In this document: in pieces, positions 50,943 to 59,452 of the stretch
Layout: every line of letters begins with the position of its first letter
Position numbering within the stretch: the stretch's first letter is position 1
Assembly: GCF_001014645.1 (NCBI RefSeq)
Contig: NZ_LASZ01000012.1
Coordinates: 31,422 to 95,421, forward strand
Direction of reading: 5' to 3'
Source: Luteimonas sp. FCS-9
GTDB lineage: Bacteria > Pseudomonadota > Gammaproteobacteria > Xanthomonadales > Xanthomonadaceae
Length of the DNA: 64,000 nucleotides
Notes under the pieces: generated by a model
Told to the model about the DNA's origin: nothing
Seen by the model: the letters and a program-made list of their open reading frames with translations, nothing else
Database searches by the model: none
Position numbers and translations under genes: made by a program

Positions 50943-51635
50943 ATGCGATCGTTTCCGCACCGCCGCCTGCAGTTCCGGCCTGCCCGCACGGGGACGCTGC
51001 TCGCCGGCGTGCTGTCGCTCGGCATCGCGGCCGGGTGCGCGGCGCCCACGCCGTCGTCGGCGTCCACTTCCGTTTCCTCCGGGGCTCCCATGCAAGACGA
51101 TGTCCTCCAGATCCGCCAGGGTGCCGCCGCGACGTGGCAGGGCCACCGGTTCGGCTACGTCGGCGCCGACGGGCGCGGTGGCGCCCTGCTCGACGTCTGG
51201 AGCGAGGCCGAGCCGGCCTGGTCGGTGCACCATCGCCTGCAGCCGGGCGCGATCCTGCCGGCCGGCGGCCGGTTCCTGCGGGTTTCCGAGCTCCGTCACG
51301 GCGAACCCGGCGGCTGGATCGCCCTGTCGCCGGCCGGCGACACCGGCGCGATCGCGCCCGTGCCGCCCGACCATGCGGTTCTTCCGCTGCAGGGCAGCCT
51401 GGACATCGGCTCCACCCGCCTGGAACTGACCGGCGCCCCGGAGGCGGAGGTCGCCCATGCACGGCGCTGGCCCAAGCTCCAGCCGCTGGCGCGGACGCCG
51501 GAAGACCAGATCGAGGCACTCGAACTGCGCGTCGGCGACACGCTGACCGTCGGCAACCGCACGCTGCGCGTGGAACGCATCCAGTCCGACGCCGGCGAGA
51601 TCGGCGCGTTCGTGGCGTTCTCGATCTCGCCCTAG
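50943..51635 (+). CDS. Hypothetical lipoprotein
   Basis: A 230-residue protein, not recognised. The N-terminus is basic (RSFPHRRLQFRPARTG), then hydrophobic (LLAGVLSLGIAA), ending in the lipobox IAAGC with Cys32 as lipid site. A low-complexity Pro/Ser/Thr linker follows (33-48). The rest is predicted beta-rich (WQGHRFGYVGADGRGG, LRVGDTLTVGNRTLRVERI), without known catalytic motifs. It lies 115 bases after the calpain-like gene on the same strand and may be cotranscribed, though the gap is long. It is convergent with uvrA2. Confidence 0.65.
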   Translation: MRSFPHRRLQFRPARTGTLLAGVLSLGIAAGCAAPTPSSASTSVSSGAPMQDDVLQIRQGAAATWQGHRFGYVGADGRGGALLDVWSEAEPAWSVHHRLQPGAILPAGGRFLRVSELRHGEPGGWIALSPAGDTGAIAPVPPDHAVLPLQGSLDIGSTRLELTGAPEAEVAHARRWPKLQPLARTPEDQIEALELRVGDTLTVGNRTLRVERIQSDAGEIGAFVAFSISP

Positions 51636-51687
51636 CGCCCCCGCGCCGCACCGTCGGGACGCCGCCACGCGGCCTTGCCTGCGCGAT

Positions 51688-54210
51688 CTACGCCATCGCC
51701 TCGCGCAGGAACGGCGCCGTCCGGCTGGCGCGGTGCGTCGCGACGGCCTGCGGCGGGCCGGCGACGACCACGGTGCCGCCGGCGTCGCCCGCGCCCGGGC
51801 CCATGTCGACGACCCAGTCGCTGGCCGCGGCCACGCGCATGTCGTGCTCGACGACGATCACGGTATTGCCGGCATCGACCAGCCCGTGCAGCTGCGTCAT
51901 CAGCGTGTCGACGTCGCTCGGGTGCAGGCCGGTCGTCGGCTCGTCGAGCACGTAGACCGTGCCGCGCCGCTGCGCACGCTGCAGCTCGCTGGCCAGCTTG
52001 ATGCGCTGCGCCTCGCCGCCCGATAGCTCGGTCGCCGGCTGGCCCAGCCGCAGGTAGCCCAGGCCGACCTCGAGCAGCACCTGCAGCGGGCGCGCGATCG
52101 CGGCATCGTCCTCGAAGAACGCCGCCGCCTCGGCGACGGTCATGCCGAGTACGTCGGCGATGGTCTTCCCACGCAGCACGATCTCCAGCGTCTTCGCGTC
52201 GAACCGGCTGCCGTGGCAGGTCGGGCACGGGGCGTAGACGCTGGGCATGAACAGCAGCTCCACGCTGACGAAGCCCTCGCCTTCGCAGGTCGCGCAGCGC
52301 CCCTTGGCGACGTTGAACGAGAAGTGCCCCGCGTCATAGCGGCGGCGTCGCGCGGCCGGGGTGTCGGCGAAGCGCTTGCGCACGTGGTCGAACAGGCCGG
52401 TGTAGGTCGCCAGGTTCGAACGCGGCGTGCGTCCGATCGGCTTCTGGTCCACCCGCACCAGGCGGCGCACCGCGTCGAGACCGCCTTCGATCCGGCCCTC
52501 GACCGGCGCCTCGACCCCGCGCTCGAGCGGGTCGAGCGGCGCCTCGTCGGCGTCGCCGGCCTGGCCCAGATGCGTGCCCAGCAACTCGACCAGCGCCTGG
52601 CTCACCAGCGACGACTTGCCCGAGCCGCTGACGCCGGTGACCGTCGCGAACACCCCCAGCGGCAGGTCCACGTCGAGCCCGCGCACGTTGTTGCGCACGA
52701 TGCCGCGCAGCTGCAGCCAGCCGGTCGGCGCGCGCAGGCGGCTGGCCGCGGGCGCGTGCCCGGCGAACAGGTAGCGCCGCGTCGCCGAAGCCTCGATGCC
52801 CGCCAATCCCTCGGGCGGCCCGCTGTAGAGCACTCGGCCGCCCTGCTCGCCCGCGGCCGGCCCGACGTCGACGATCCAGTCGGCGTGCCGGATCACGTCG
52901 ATCTCGTGCTCGACCACGAACAGCGAATTGCCCGCGTCCTTGAGCTGGTCGAGCGCGCGCAGCAGCGCCTGCGCATCGGCCGGGTGCAGGCCGGCCGACG
53001 GCTCGTCCATCACGTAGACCACGCCGAACAGCTGCGAGCGGATCTGCGTGCCCAGGCGCAGGCGCTGCAGTTCGCCCGGCGACAGCGTCGGCGTGCTGCG
53101 CGCGAGCGTGAGATAACCCAGCCCCAGGTCCTGCAGCACGGCGATGCGCGCCAGCAGATCCTGCGCGATGCGCTGCGCGGCCAGCGCCTGCTCCGGATGC
53201 GCGCGGGCGTGCGTCTTGCCGGCCGCGGCCGGCGCCAGCAGCGTGGCGAGCTCGTCGAGCGGGCGCTGCGAGAACTCTGCGATGTCGAGCCCGGCGAACG
53301 TCACCGACAGCGCCTCGCGCCGCAGCCGCTTGCCGTGGCATTCGGGGCAGTCGGCGCCGATCAGGTACTGCGCCGCACGCTTCTTCTGCTGCGGGCTCTG
53401 GGTGTTGGCGAAGGTGTGCAGCACGTGTCGCCGCGCGCTGGTGAAGGTGCCCATGTAGCTGGGCTCCATCTTCTTCTTCAGCGCGCGCCGCGCCTCGTCC
53501 AGGTCGAAGCCCGCGTACACCGGCACCACCGGCTGCTCGTCGGTGAACAGGATCCAGTCTCGGGTCTTCTTCGGCAGCTTCGACCACGGCACGTCGACGT
53601 CGATGCCCAGCGTGGTCAGGATGTCGCGCTGGTTCTGGCCGTGCCAGGCGCCCGGCCACGCTGCGACCGCGCGCTCGCGGATCGTCAGGCTGCGGTCGGG
53701 CACCATCGAGGCCTCGGTCGCATCGTAGATGCGGCCCAGGCCGTGGCAGGTCGGGCAGGCGCCGGCCGGCGTGTTCGGCGAGAACCCGTCGGCGTACACG
53801 ATGGCCTGGCCCGGCGGGTAGTCGCCGGCGCGCGAGTACAGCATGCGCAGCGAGTTGGAGATCGTCGTCAGGCTGCCGACCGACGAGCGCGCCGTCGGCG
53901 TGCCGCGCGCCTGCTGCAGCGCCACCGCCGGCGGCAAGCCTTCGATCGCGTCGACCTGCGGCACGCCGGCCTGGTCGATCAGCCGGCGCGCATAGGGCGA
54001 GATCGAATCGAGGTACCGGCGCTGCGCCTCGGCGAACAGCGTGCCAAAGGCCAGCGACGACTTGCCCGAGCCCGACACACCGGTGAACACCACCAGCGCA
54101 TCGCGCGGGATGTCGACGTCGACGTCCTTGAGGTTGTGCTCGCGCGCGCCACGCACGCGCACGCGGTCGGCGGGGCCGGAGGGCGTCGACGGGGACTGCG
54201 GCTTGGGCAT
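51688..54210 (-). CDS. UvrA2-type excinuclease subunit A homologue
   Basis: An 840-residue ABC ATPase of the UvrA family. It has two ATPase modules: Walker A TGVSGSGKSSLAFGTL (about 43-58) with signature LSPGELQRLRLG and VMDEPSAGLHP, then TGVSGSGKSSLVSQAL (about 545) with LSGGEAQRIKLAS and VLDEPTTGLHP. Zinc modules are CPTCHGLG, CPECHGKR, CATCEGEG and CPTCHGSR. It is about 100 residues shorter than housekeeping UvrA and lacks most of the UvrB-binding insert, which defines the UvrA2/DrrC class linked to drug or DNA-adduct resistance. The first signature motif reads SPGE instead of SGGE. The start is ATG 54210. Confidence 0.88.
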   Translation of the reverse strand: MPKPQSPSTPSGPADRVRVRGAREHNLKDVDVDIPRDALVVFTGVSGSGKSSLAFGTLFAEAQRRYLDSISPYARRLIDQAGVPQVDAIEGLPPAVALQQARGTPTARSSVGSLTTISNSLRMLYSRAGDYPPGQAIVYADGFSPNTPAGACPTCHGLGRIYDATEASMVPDRSLTIRERAVAAWPGAWHGQNQRDILTTLGIDVDVPWSKLPKKTRDWILFTDEQPVVPVYAGFDLDEARRALKKKMEPSYMGTFTSARRHVLHTFANTQSPQQKKRAAQYLIGADCPECHGKRLRREALSVTFAGLDIAEFSQRPLDELATLLAPAAAGKTHARAHPEQALAAQRIAQDLLARIAVLQDLGLGYLTLARSTPTLSPGELQRLRLGTQIRSQLFGVVYVMDEPSAGLHPADAQALLRALDQLKDAGNSLFVVEHEIDVIRHADWIVDVGPAAGEQGGRVLYSGPPEGLAGIEASATRRYLFAGHAPAASRLRAPTGWLQLRGIVRNNVRGLDVDLPLGVFATVTGVSGSGKSSLVSQALVELLGTHLGQAGDADEAPLDPLERGVEAPVEGRIEGGLDAVRRLVRVDQKPIGRTPRSNLATYTGLFDHVRKRFADTPAARRRRYDAGHFSFNVAKGRCATCEGEGFVSVELLFMPSVYAPCPTCHGSRFDAKTLEIVLRGKTIADVLGMTVAEAAAFFEDDAAIARPLQVLLEVGLGYLRLGQPATELSGGEAQRIKLASELQRAQRRGTVYVLDEPTTGLHPSDVDTLMTQLHGLVDAGNTVIVVEHDMRVAAASDWVVDMGPGAGDAGGTVVVAGPPQAVATHRASRTAPFLREAMA

Positions 54211-54400
54211 GGGACGGCCTGGAGAGCGGAAACGGCCGGCATTATCGGTGCGCCGCCGTGTCGGCCGCGTGGGTCCGCTGGTCGGCCGCGCGGCTGCTCG
54301 CGTGACGATCCCGCTCCGGCGCACGATCTCCGGCATGTCACCGCCGCGTCATGCGGCCCGTCCAGATTGGCCGTCTTCGGATTCCGGCAAGGCGAGACAG

Positions 54401-55756
54401 ATGGCGGCGATCGCGTCGGCGTTGCGCGCACGCGCGCATCCGCAGGACGGTCTGCTGTGCGCGGGCCGATGGCGGTTCACGGCCAGCTACGCGGCCGCGC
54501 ACTATGGCAAGAGCCTGTTCTGGCTCTCGGGCGAAGGACTGCTGGCCTACTTCCTGACCGAGGCCGCGGGCCTGGCGCCCGCGGCGATGGGGCTGGTGCT
54601 GGCGCTGAGCCTGCTGGCCAGTGCGGCCAGCGACCTGGCGGTCGGCCACGGCCTGCGAGGCCGACTGTCCAGGGTCCGCGGCGCAGTGAACCTGCAGCTC
54701 GGGGGCGCGTTGCTGTCCGCGCTCGCGCTGGTGGGTCTGTTCGCGACCGCGCACCTGCCGCCGGCGCTGCGCATGCCCTGCGCGCTGAGCGCGGCGGTCG
54801 CGTTCCGGGTCTGCTACAGCGTCTACGATACGCCGCAGAACGTGCTGCTGAGCCTGGCCACCCGCGATCTGCAAGGACGGGCACGCGCGGCGGCGATCCG
54901 CATCGCGATCAGCGGGATCGCCGGCCTGACCCTGGCGCTGGCCATCGCGCCGCTGTTGCGGCGGATGGGCGCGCCCAGTCAGGCCGACGGCTTCCTGCTG
55001 CTCGCCATCGCGATCGCCGGCGTGGCGGTCGGCAGTGCCGCCGGGCTGTGGATCGTCTGGCGCGGCGCGACCTCGACCGGACCTGCCGCGGCGCCGTTCT
55101 CCGGAGGTGGCGTTCCCTGCCCACAAGCCGACTCCGTGCCCATGGCACTGTGCCTGTTGCTCGCCATGGTGTTCGCACTGCTGCTGACCGCGCCGCTGTT
55201 CGGCAAGCTCGAACCGTACTTCGCGATGCACGTGTTGGCCTCGCCGGGCTGGGGCGGCGCGATCGCCGTCGCCGGGGCCTGTGGCTCGATCCTGTCGCAG
55301 CCGCTGTGGTGCGGTTTCAGCGCCAGGCGCGCGCCGGCCGAGGCGATCGCGCGCCTGGGCTGCATGCTGCTGGCCTGCGCGGGTGGCTGGGCCCTGCTCG
55401 GTCGCGTCCCGGAAGCGGCGCTGGTCTGCGCGCTGCTGCTGGGCGTGGTTGGCGGCGGGCTGCGGATGACACTATGGGCAAGCTTCGCCGATGTGGCCGC
55501 ACGACTGCATCCACCCCGCGTCGGCCTGGCCTACGGCCTGATGACCGCCGCCTCCAAGACCGCACTGGCGCTGGGTGCGCTGGCGCTCGGCGCAGCCTTG
55601 GGCGGCTTCGATTATCGTGGCGCCGACAGTGGCCGCCTGGTCTGGCTGATGGCGCTCGGCCCGGCCGTGGGTGCGGTCGCGTGCATCGGCCTGGCGCTCG
55701 CCTGGCGCGGCCTGCCGCGACCCCGGGCGGACGCCCGGCGCACCGGCATCCGCTGA
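54401..55756 (+). CDS. MFS transporter, MFS_2/GPH (sugar symporter)-like
   Basis: A 451-residue permease with about 12 helices. The N-terminal GRWRFTASYAAAHYGKSLFWLSGE and LAYFLTEAAGL recall the glycoside-pentoside-hexuronide:cation symporters. A central cytoplasmic loop (about 225-250) divides two halves. The start at ATG 54401 is preferred; ATG 54335 would add 22 residues. It is divergent from uvrA2 (190-base gap) and ends 32 bases before the double-TetR gene, so it probably belongs to the TonB/PLC uptake cluster and moves its product through the inner membrane. The substrate is not known. Confidence 0.72.
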   Translation: MAAIASALRARAHPQDGLLCAGRWRFTASYAAAHYGKSLFWLSGEGLLAYFLTEAAGLAPAAMGLVLALSLLASAASDLAVGHGLRGRLSRVRGAVNLQLGGALLSALALVGLFATAHLPPALRMPCALSAAVAFRVCYSVYDTPQNVLLSLATRDLQGRARAAAIRIAISGIAGLTLALAIAPLLRRMGAPSQADGFLLLAIAIAGVAVGSAAGLWIVWRGATSTGPAAAPFSGGGVPCPQADSVPMALCLLLAMVFALLLTAPLFGKLEPYFAMHVLASPGWGGAIAVAGACGSILSQPLWCGFSARRAPAEAIARLGCMLLACAGGWALLGRVPEAALVCALLLGVVGGGLRMTLWASFADVAARLHPPRVGLAYGLMTAASKTALALGALALGAALGGFDYRGADSGRLVWLMALGPAVGAVACIGLALAWRGLPRPRADARRTGIR

Positions 55757-55788
55757 TCGCCCTCTCCTCCATTCTTCCGCAGGCCTGC

Positions 55789-57015
55789 ATGTCATCGACC
55801 GGGACGTCGTCTCCCCACTCGTCCATCTCCGCCACCGCCGAGTCGCTGATCGACGCTGCGCGGCATGCGCTCGCGCTGCACGGCGCAAGCGCGCTGAGCG
55901 TGCGCCGGCTGGCCGCGGCCGGCGGGGTCACGCCGGCCACGTTGAGTTACCACCTCGGCACCAAGGCGCGGATCGTCCGGACGCTGATCGAGGCCGAATG
56001 CCGGCTCGACCAGGCGCGCCACCAGGCCTGGCTGTCGCGTCTGGCCCACCTGCGGTGGTTCGACCCGGCGGCGCTGGCGGCGAGCGTCGAGCTGTACCTG
56101 GACGATGCCGCCACCCCCGAAACCGCTGGCGGCGCGCGCCTCACCAGCCTGATCTGGGCCGACCTGGCGCTGCGTGCGCACGTCGATGCCGACGTCGCCG
56201 CGATGTTGCGTCCGTGGCTGCAGGCGCGGCGGGCATTCTGGCGGCAACTGCTGGAGGGCCGCATCGACGAGGCCGACGCCTGGGCCGAAGTGCTGCTGGC
56301 CTACACCACCGACGAGGGCATCCACACCCTGGCCAATGGCAACCGCGTCGATTACCGACTGCTGCGACGGATGGCGATCGAGCGACTGGCGCAGCGGCTG
56401 GCGCCGTCCACGCGCGACGGCCTGACGCAAGCGGCCGTCTTCGACGCGCAGGTGCATCGGCTGGATCCGGCGATCGGCCTGCCCGGCCCCGAGGTGGCGT
56501 CGACGCTGCTGGCACCCGGTCGCAGGCGTGAGATCGCCAGCGCCGCCTGCGCGGTGATCCTGGAGGACGGCACCGAAGCGCTGACCCATCGCGCCGTCGG
56601 CGAACGCGCCGGCCTGCCCGCTTCGAGCGTGGCCTACCACTTCCGCAGCGGCGCCGACCTGCTGCGTGCCGGGCAGGAGATGGTCTACCTGGTGGCGCAG
56701 GATCGGGCACCGCCACCCGGCGAGGACTCGGCCGAGCGACGCTACGCCGTGGTCGTCCGCGGCACGCTGTCGATCGGCCTGGCCGCCGCGCGCGACCCAT
56801 CGCTCGCGGCCCAGGCCATCGATCTGCGCCGGCTGCGCGGCGAGAACCTCTTCCCGCGCCTGCGCCGCGACGGGCTGGAGCGCCTCGAGCCGCTGGATGC
56901 GCAGGTCGTGGCATTGGTCGCCATCGGTGCCGGTGCGCTGGCGGGCATCGACGACGCGCTTCGGGCGCGTCGGCAACCGCTCGTGGACTGGCTGACCGCC
57001 GGGATCAAGGGCTGA
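55789..57015 (+). CDS. Double TetR-family regulator (two TetR units in one chain)
   Basis: A 408-residue protein carrying two DNA-binding domains of the TetR type. The first is at about 17-65 (ALSVRRLAAAGGVTPATLSYHLGTKARIV) and the second at about 246-296 (ALTHRAVGERAGLPASSVAYHFRSGADLL). Each is followed by a helical region of ligand-domain size. A single chain could thus form a pseudo-dimer, or a dimer contacting four half-sites. It lies between the MFS gene and the TonB-dependent receptor, and the 128-base gap after it contains repeated GTATTGT sites. It is probably the local repressor of the cluster. Confidence 0.78.
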   Translation: MSSTGTSSPHSSISATAESLIDAARHALALHGASALSVRRLAAAGGVTPATLSYHLGTKARIVRTLIEAECRLDQARHQAWLSRLAHLRWFDPAALAASVELYLDDAATPETAGGARLTSLIWADLALRAHVDADVAAMLRPWLQARRAFWRQLLEGRIDEADAWAEVLLAYTTDEGIHTLANGNRVDYRLLRRMAIERLAQRLAPSTRDGLTQAAVFDAQVHRLDPAIGLPGPEVASTLLAPGRRREIASAACAVILEDGTEALTHRAVGERAGLPASSVAYHFRSGADLLRAGQEMVYLVAQDRAPPPGEDSAERRYAVVVRGTLSIGLAAARDPSLAAQAIDLRRLRGENLFPRLRRDGLERLEPLDAQVVALVAIGAGALAGIDDALRARRQPLVDWLTAGIKG

Positions 57016-57093
57016 ACAATCGTATTGTCGAATCCGTTTACCTCCTCAATCCAGCACACCTGAAACTGTACAAACGTCATCACTCTGTATTGT
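57014..57093. promoter_or_regulatory. Candidate operator sites before the TonB-dependent receptor gene
   Basis: A perfect palindrome ACAAT-CGT-ATTGT (57016-57028) lies just after the regulator stop. Its half GTATTGT recurs at 57087-57093, and the context GAACAAT occurs at 57014 and, inverted, at 57089-57095. A TGTACA palindrome (57067-57072) lies between. The spacing would suit a protein with two DNA-binding domains. The repeats are seen; binding is inferred. Confidence 0.45.
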
Positions 57094-57143
57094 TCCGCAC
57101 CTAGATTCCCGGGCTTCCATCGTTGCCCCAGGGGTCTTCCGGC

Positions 57144-59438
57144 ATGTCTCGTTCACCCAGGCGGTCCGCGCTGCGCCAAGCGCTGCTGTCCGCCATCGCG
57201 CTACTCGCATCCGCACAAGCGTCCGCACAGCCGCAGGACGCGCCCGCGCAACCCGCCACCGGCCGCGACGCGCCCACCGCGCTCGACGCCGTGGTGGTCA
57301 CGGCGCAGAAACGCGAGCAGGCACTCAAGGATGTGCCGATCTCGATCGCCGCCGTCGATGGCGACGTGATCGAGCGGCAGAACTTCACCGACTTCGAGCG
57401 CCTGTCGACCCGCATTCCCGGCTTCTTCGTCCAGCAACAGACCGACAGCTCGGCCAGCTTCGTGATGCGCGGCATCGAGGCGGGCAACGCCGGCGCGGTG
57501 TCCGAGCCGAGCATCTCGTTCTTCCTCAACGACGTCGATACCAGCCGCTCGCGCGGCATGCTCAAGGAACTGTTCGACATCGAGCGCGTGGAAGTAGCCA
57601 AGGGCCCGCAGGGCACCCTGTACGGACGCGGCTCGCAGATCGGCGCGGTGGCGGTGCACACCCGCAAGGCCGACCCCAGCCACTGGGCCTCGTCGCTGGA
57701 AGGCCAGCTCGGCAACTACGGCCTGTACAGCCTCACCGGCGTGCTCAACGCGCCGGTCGTCGAGGACAGCCTGGGACTGCGCGTGGCCGTGCGCCGGCGC
57801 GAGCGCGACGGCTACGCCACCAACGTCGACGGCCGCAAGCTCAACGACGACGACCTGCTGGCTGCACGGGTCTCGATGCGCTGGGAAGCCTCGCCCGAAC
57901 TGGGTGTCGACCTGATCGTCGACCACCAGACCGATGACGACACCGCGGTGATGACCAAGGCGATCAACGTGTCCTCCCCGGACGGCGATACCAGCCCGTT
58001 CACCGGCGCCACCCAGAATTTCTATGGTCCGCCGCAGGCCCGCCGCCAGACCGGCGTCACCCTGCTTGCCGACTGGTACGTGAGCCCGGCCTGGAGCGCA
58101 CGCTCGATCAGCGCCTGGCGTGACGTGCGGTTCAGCGAATCCTGGGACATCGACGGCACCACCTACCCGTTCCTGATCGGACGCAACTTGGCCGACGACC
58201 AGAAGATCCTCAGCCAGGAGTTCCGCCTGGCCTACGACGACGGCAGACGCCTGCGCAGCACGTTCGGCCTGGGCTACTACAACGACCGGACCCACAACCT
58301 CAGCGAGATCGTGATCAACGAGCAGTACCTGCTGGCCGGCTTCCCGAACGCGACCACGCCGGTCACCCGATTTCCCGCGGGCGGGGGCGCCTCAATGCCG
58401 GTCACCGAGGGCGTGGCGACATTGAGCTCCACCCGCAACGATCGCGACAGCTGGTCGGCCTACGTCAACGTCGGCTACGACCTGACCCCGCGTTGGGTCC
58501 TCGACGCCGGCGTGCGCTACACCCGCGACAGCGCCACCATCCACAATGCCAGCTCGGTCTACACGGTCGACGGCGTGCAGCCGATCGCGATGCCCAACGG
58601 CCTGGGCAACTCGCTCGGCCAGGTCTTCGCCAACAGCGCCGACTACGGCCTGGTCCAGCCCCGGCTGGCCGTGACCTGGCGGGCGAGCGATGAGATCAAT
58701 CTCTACGCCGGCGTCTCGCGCGGCCTGCGCGCCGGCTACCCGCAGACCACGTTCGCCGCGCCCGTGGACGGCGTGGCGCAACCCACCTTCGGGCGACTGG
58801 AGACCGAGGAGGTCCTCAACTACGAGATCGGCGCCAAAGGCACCGTGGGACCGGGCTTCTACTTCGAGGTCACCGGCTTCACCTATGACTACAAGGACTT
58901 CCAGACCCGCGCCGTCGATCTGACCGTGGGCACCGTGAACGCAGGACGCGCCTCCGCCTACGGCCTGGAAACCATGGCGACCTGGCAGGCCACCCAGGAT
59001 CTCGCGCTGTCGGCCGCCTATGCCTACCTCAGCACCGAGTACGACGCGTTCCACGAAGTTGTCGGCGGCCAGCTGGTCGACCGCTCGGGCAACGTGTTCC
59101 GCATGGCGCCCCGCCACACCGCCTCGCTCAGTGCCGACTGGCGGCGCCCGCTCGCCGGCCAATGGGAGGTGTTCGCCAACGGCAACTACGCGTGGCGCTC
59201 CAAGTTCTACCTCAACAACGACAACCTCGAGACCGAGATGCAGGACGCGTTCGGCCTGGCCGACCTGCGGCTGGGCGTGGAGCGTTACGACGGTCTGCGC
59301 ATCGAGGCCTATGCCGACAACCTATTCGACCGCGAATGGGTGCGCGACATCGGCAATGGCGGCAAGAGCTTCGGCCTGCCGACCTCGATCCGCGCCAACC
59401 CGCGCATGTACGGCATCCGCGTGCGGATGCAATGGTGA
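57144..59438 (+). CDS. TonB-dependent outer-membrane receptor
   Basis: A 764-residue receptor. The signal peptide ends near residue 29 (LLASAQASAQ). The TonB box is probably LDAVVVTAQKREQ (about 47-59), the plug is at about 60-170 (DVPISIAAVDGDVIERQN, IERVEVAKGPQGTLYGRGSQIGAV) and the 22-strand barrel ends in IRVRMQW with the terminal aromatic. The VVVTAQKREQ plus ERVEVLRGPQGTLYG-type plug is common in receptors for organic nutrients rather than classic siderophore receptors. ATG 57144 is preferred to one seven codons upstream. The PLC gene follows by 14 bases. Confidence 0.9.
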   Translation: MSRSPRRSALRQALLSAIALLASAQASAQPQDAPAQPATGRDAPTALDAVVVTAQKREQALKDVPISIAAVDGDVIERQNFTDFERLSTRIPGFFVQQQTDSSASFVMRGIEAGNAGAVSEPSISFFLNDVDTSRSRGMLKELFDIERVEVAKGPQGTLYGRGSQIGAVAVHTRKADPSHWASSLEGQLGNYGLYSLTGVLNAPVVEDSLGLRVAVRRRERDGYATNVDGRKLNDDDLLAARVSMRWEASPELGVDLIVDHQTDDDTAVMTKAINVSSPDGDTSPFTGATQNFYGPPQARRQTGVTLLADWYVSPAWSARSISAWRDVRFSESWDIDGTTYPFLIGRNLADDQKILSQEFRLAYDDGRRLRSTFGLGYYNDRTHNLSEIVINEQYLLAGFPNATTPVTRFPAGGGASMPVTEGVATLSSTRNDRDSWSAYVNVGYDLTPRWVLDAGVRYTRDSATIHNASSVYTVDGVQPIAMPNGLGNSLGQVFANSADYGLVQPRLAVTWRASDEINLYAGVSRGLRAGYPQTTFAAPVDGVAQPTFGRLETEEVLNYEIGAKGTVGPGFYFEVTGFTYDYKDFQTRAVDLTVGTVNAGRASAYGLETMATWQATQDLALSAAYAYLSTEYDAFHEVVGGQLVDRSGNVFRMAPRHTASLSADWRRPLAGQWEVFANGNYAWRSKFYLNNDNLETEMQDAFGLADLRLGVERYDGLRIEAYADNLFDREWVRDIGNGGKSFGLPTSIRANPRMYGIRVRMQW

Positions 59439-59452
59439 AGGAGACCATCGAA

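Noticed and set aside
52213..55788. A giant frame continuous with the double-TetR gene
   Set aside because: It runs antisense through uvrA2 and out of frame through the MFS gene. Real protein similarity begins only at the ATG at 55789.
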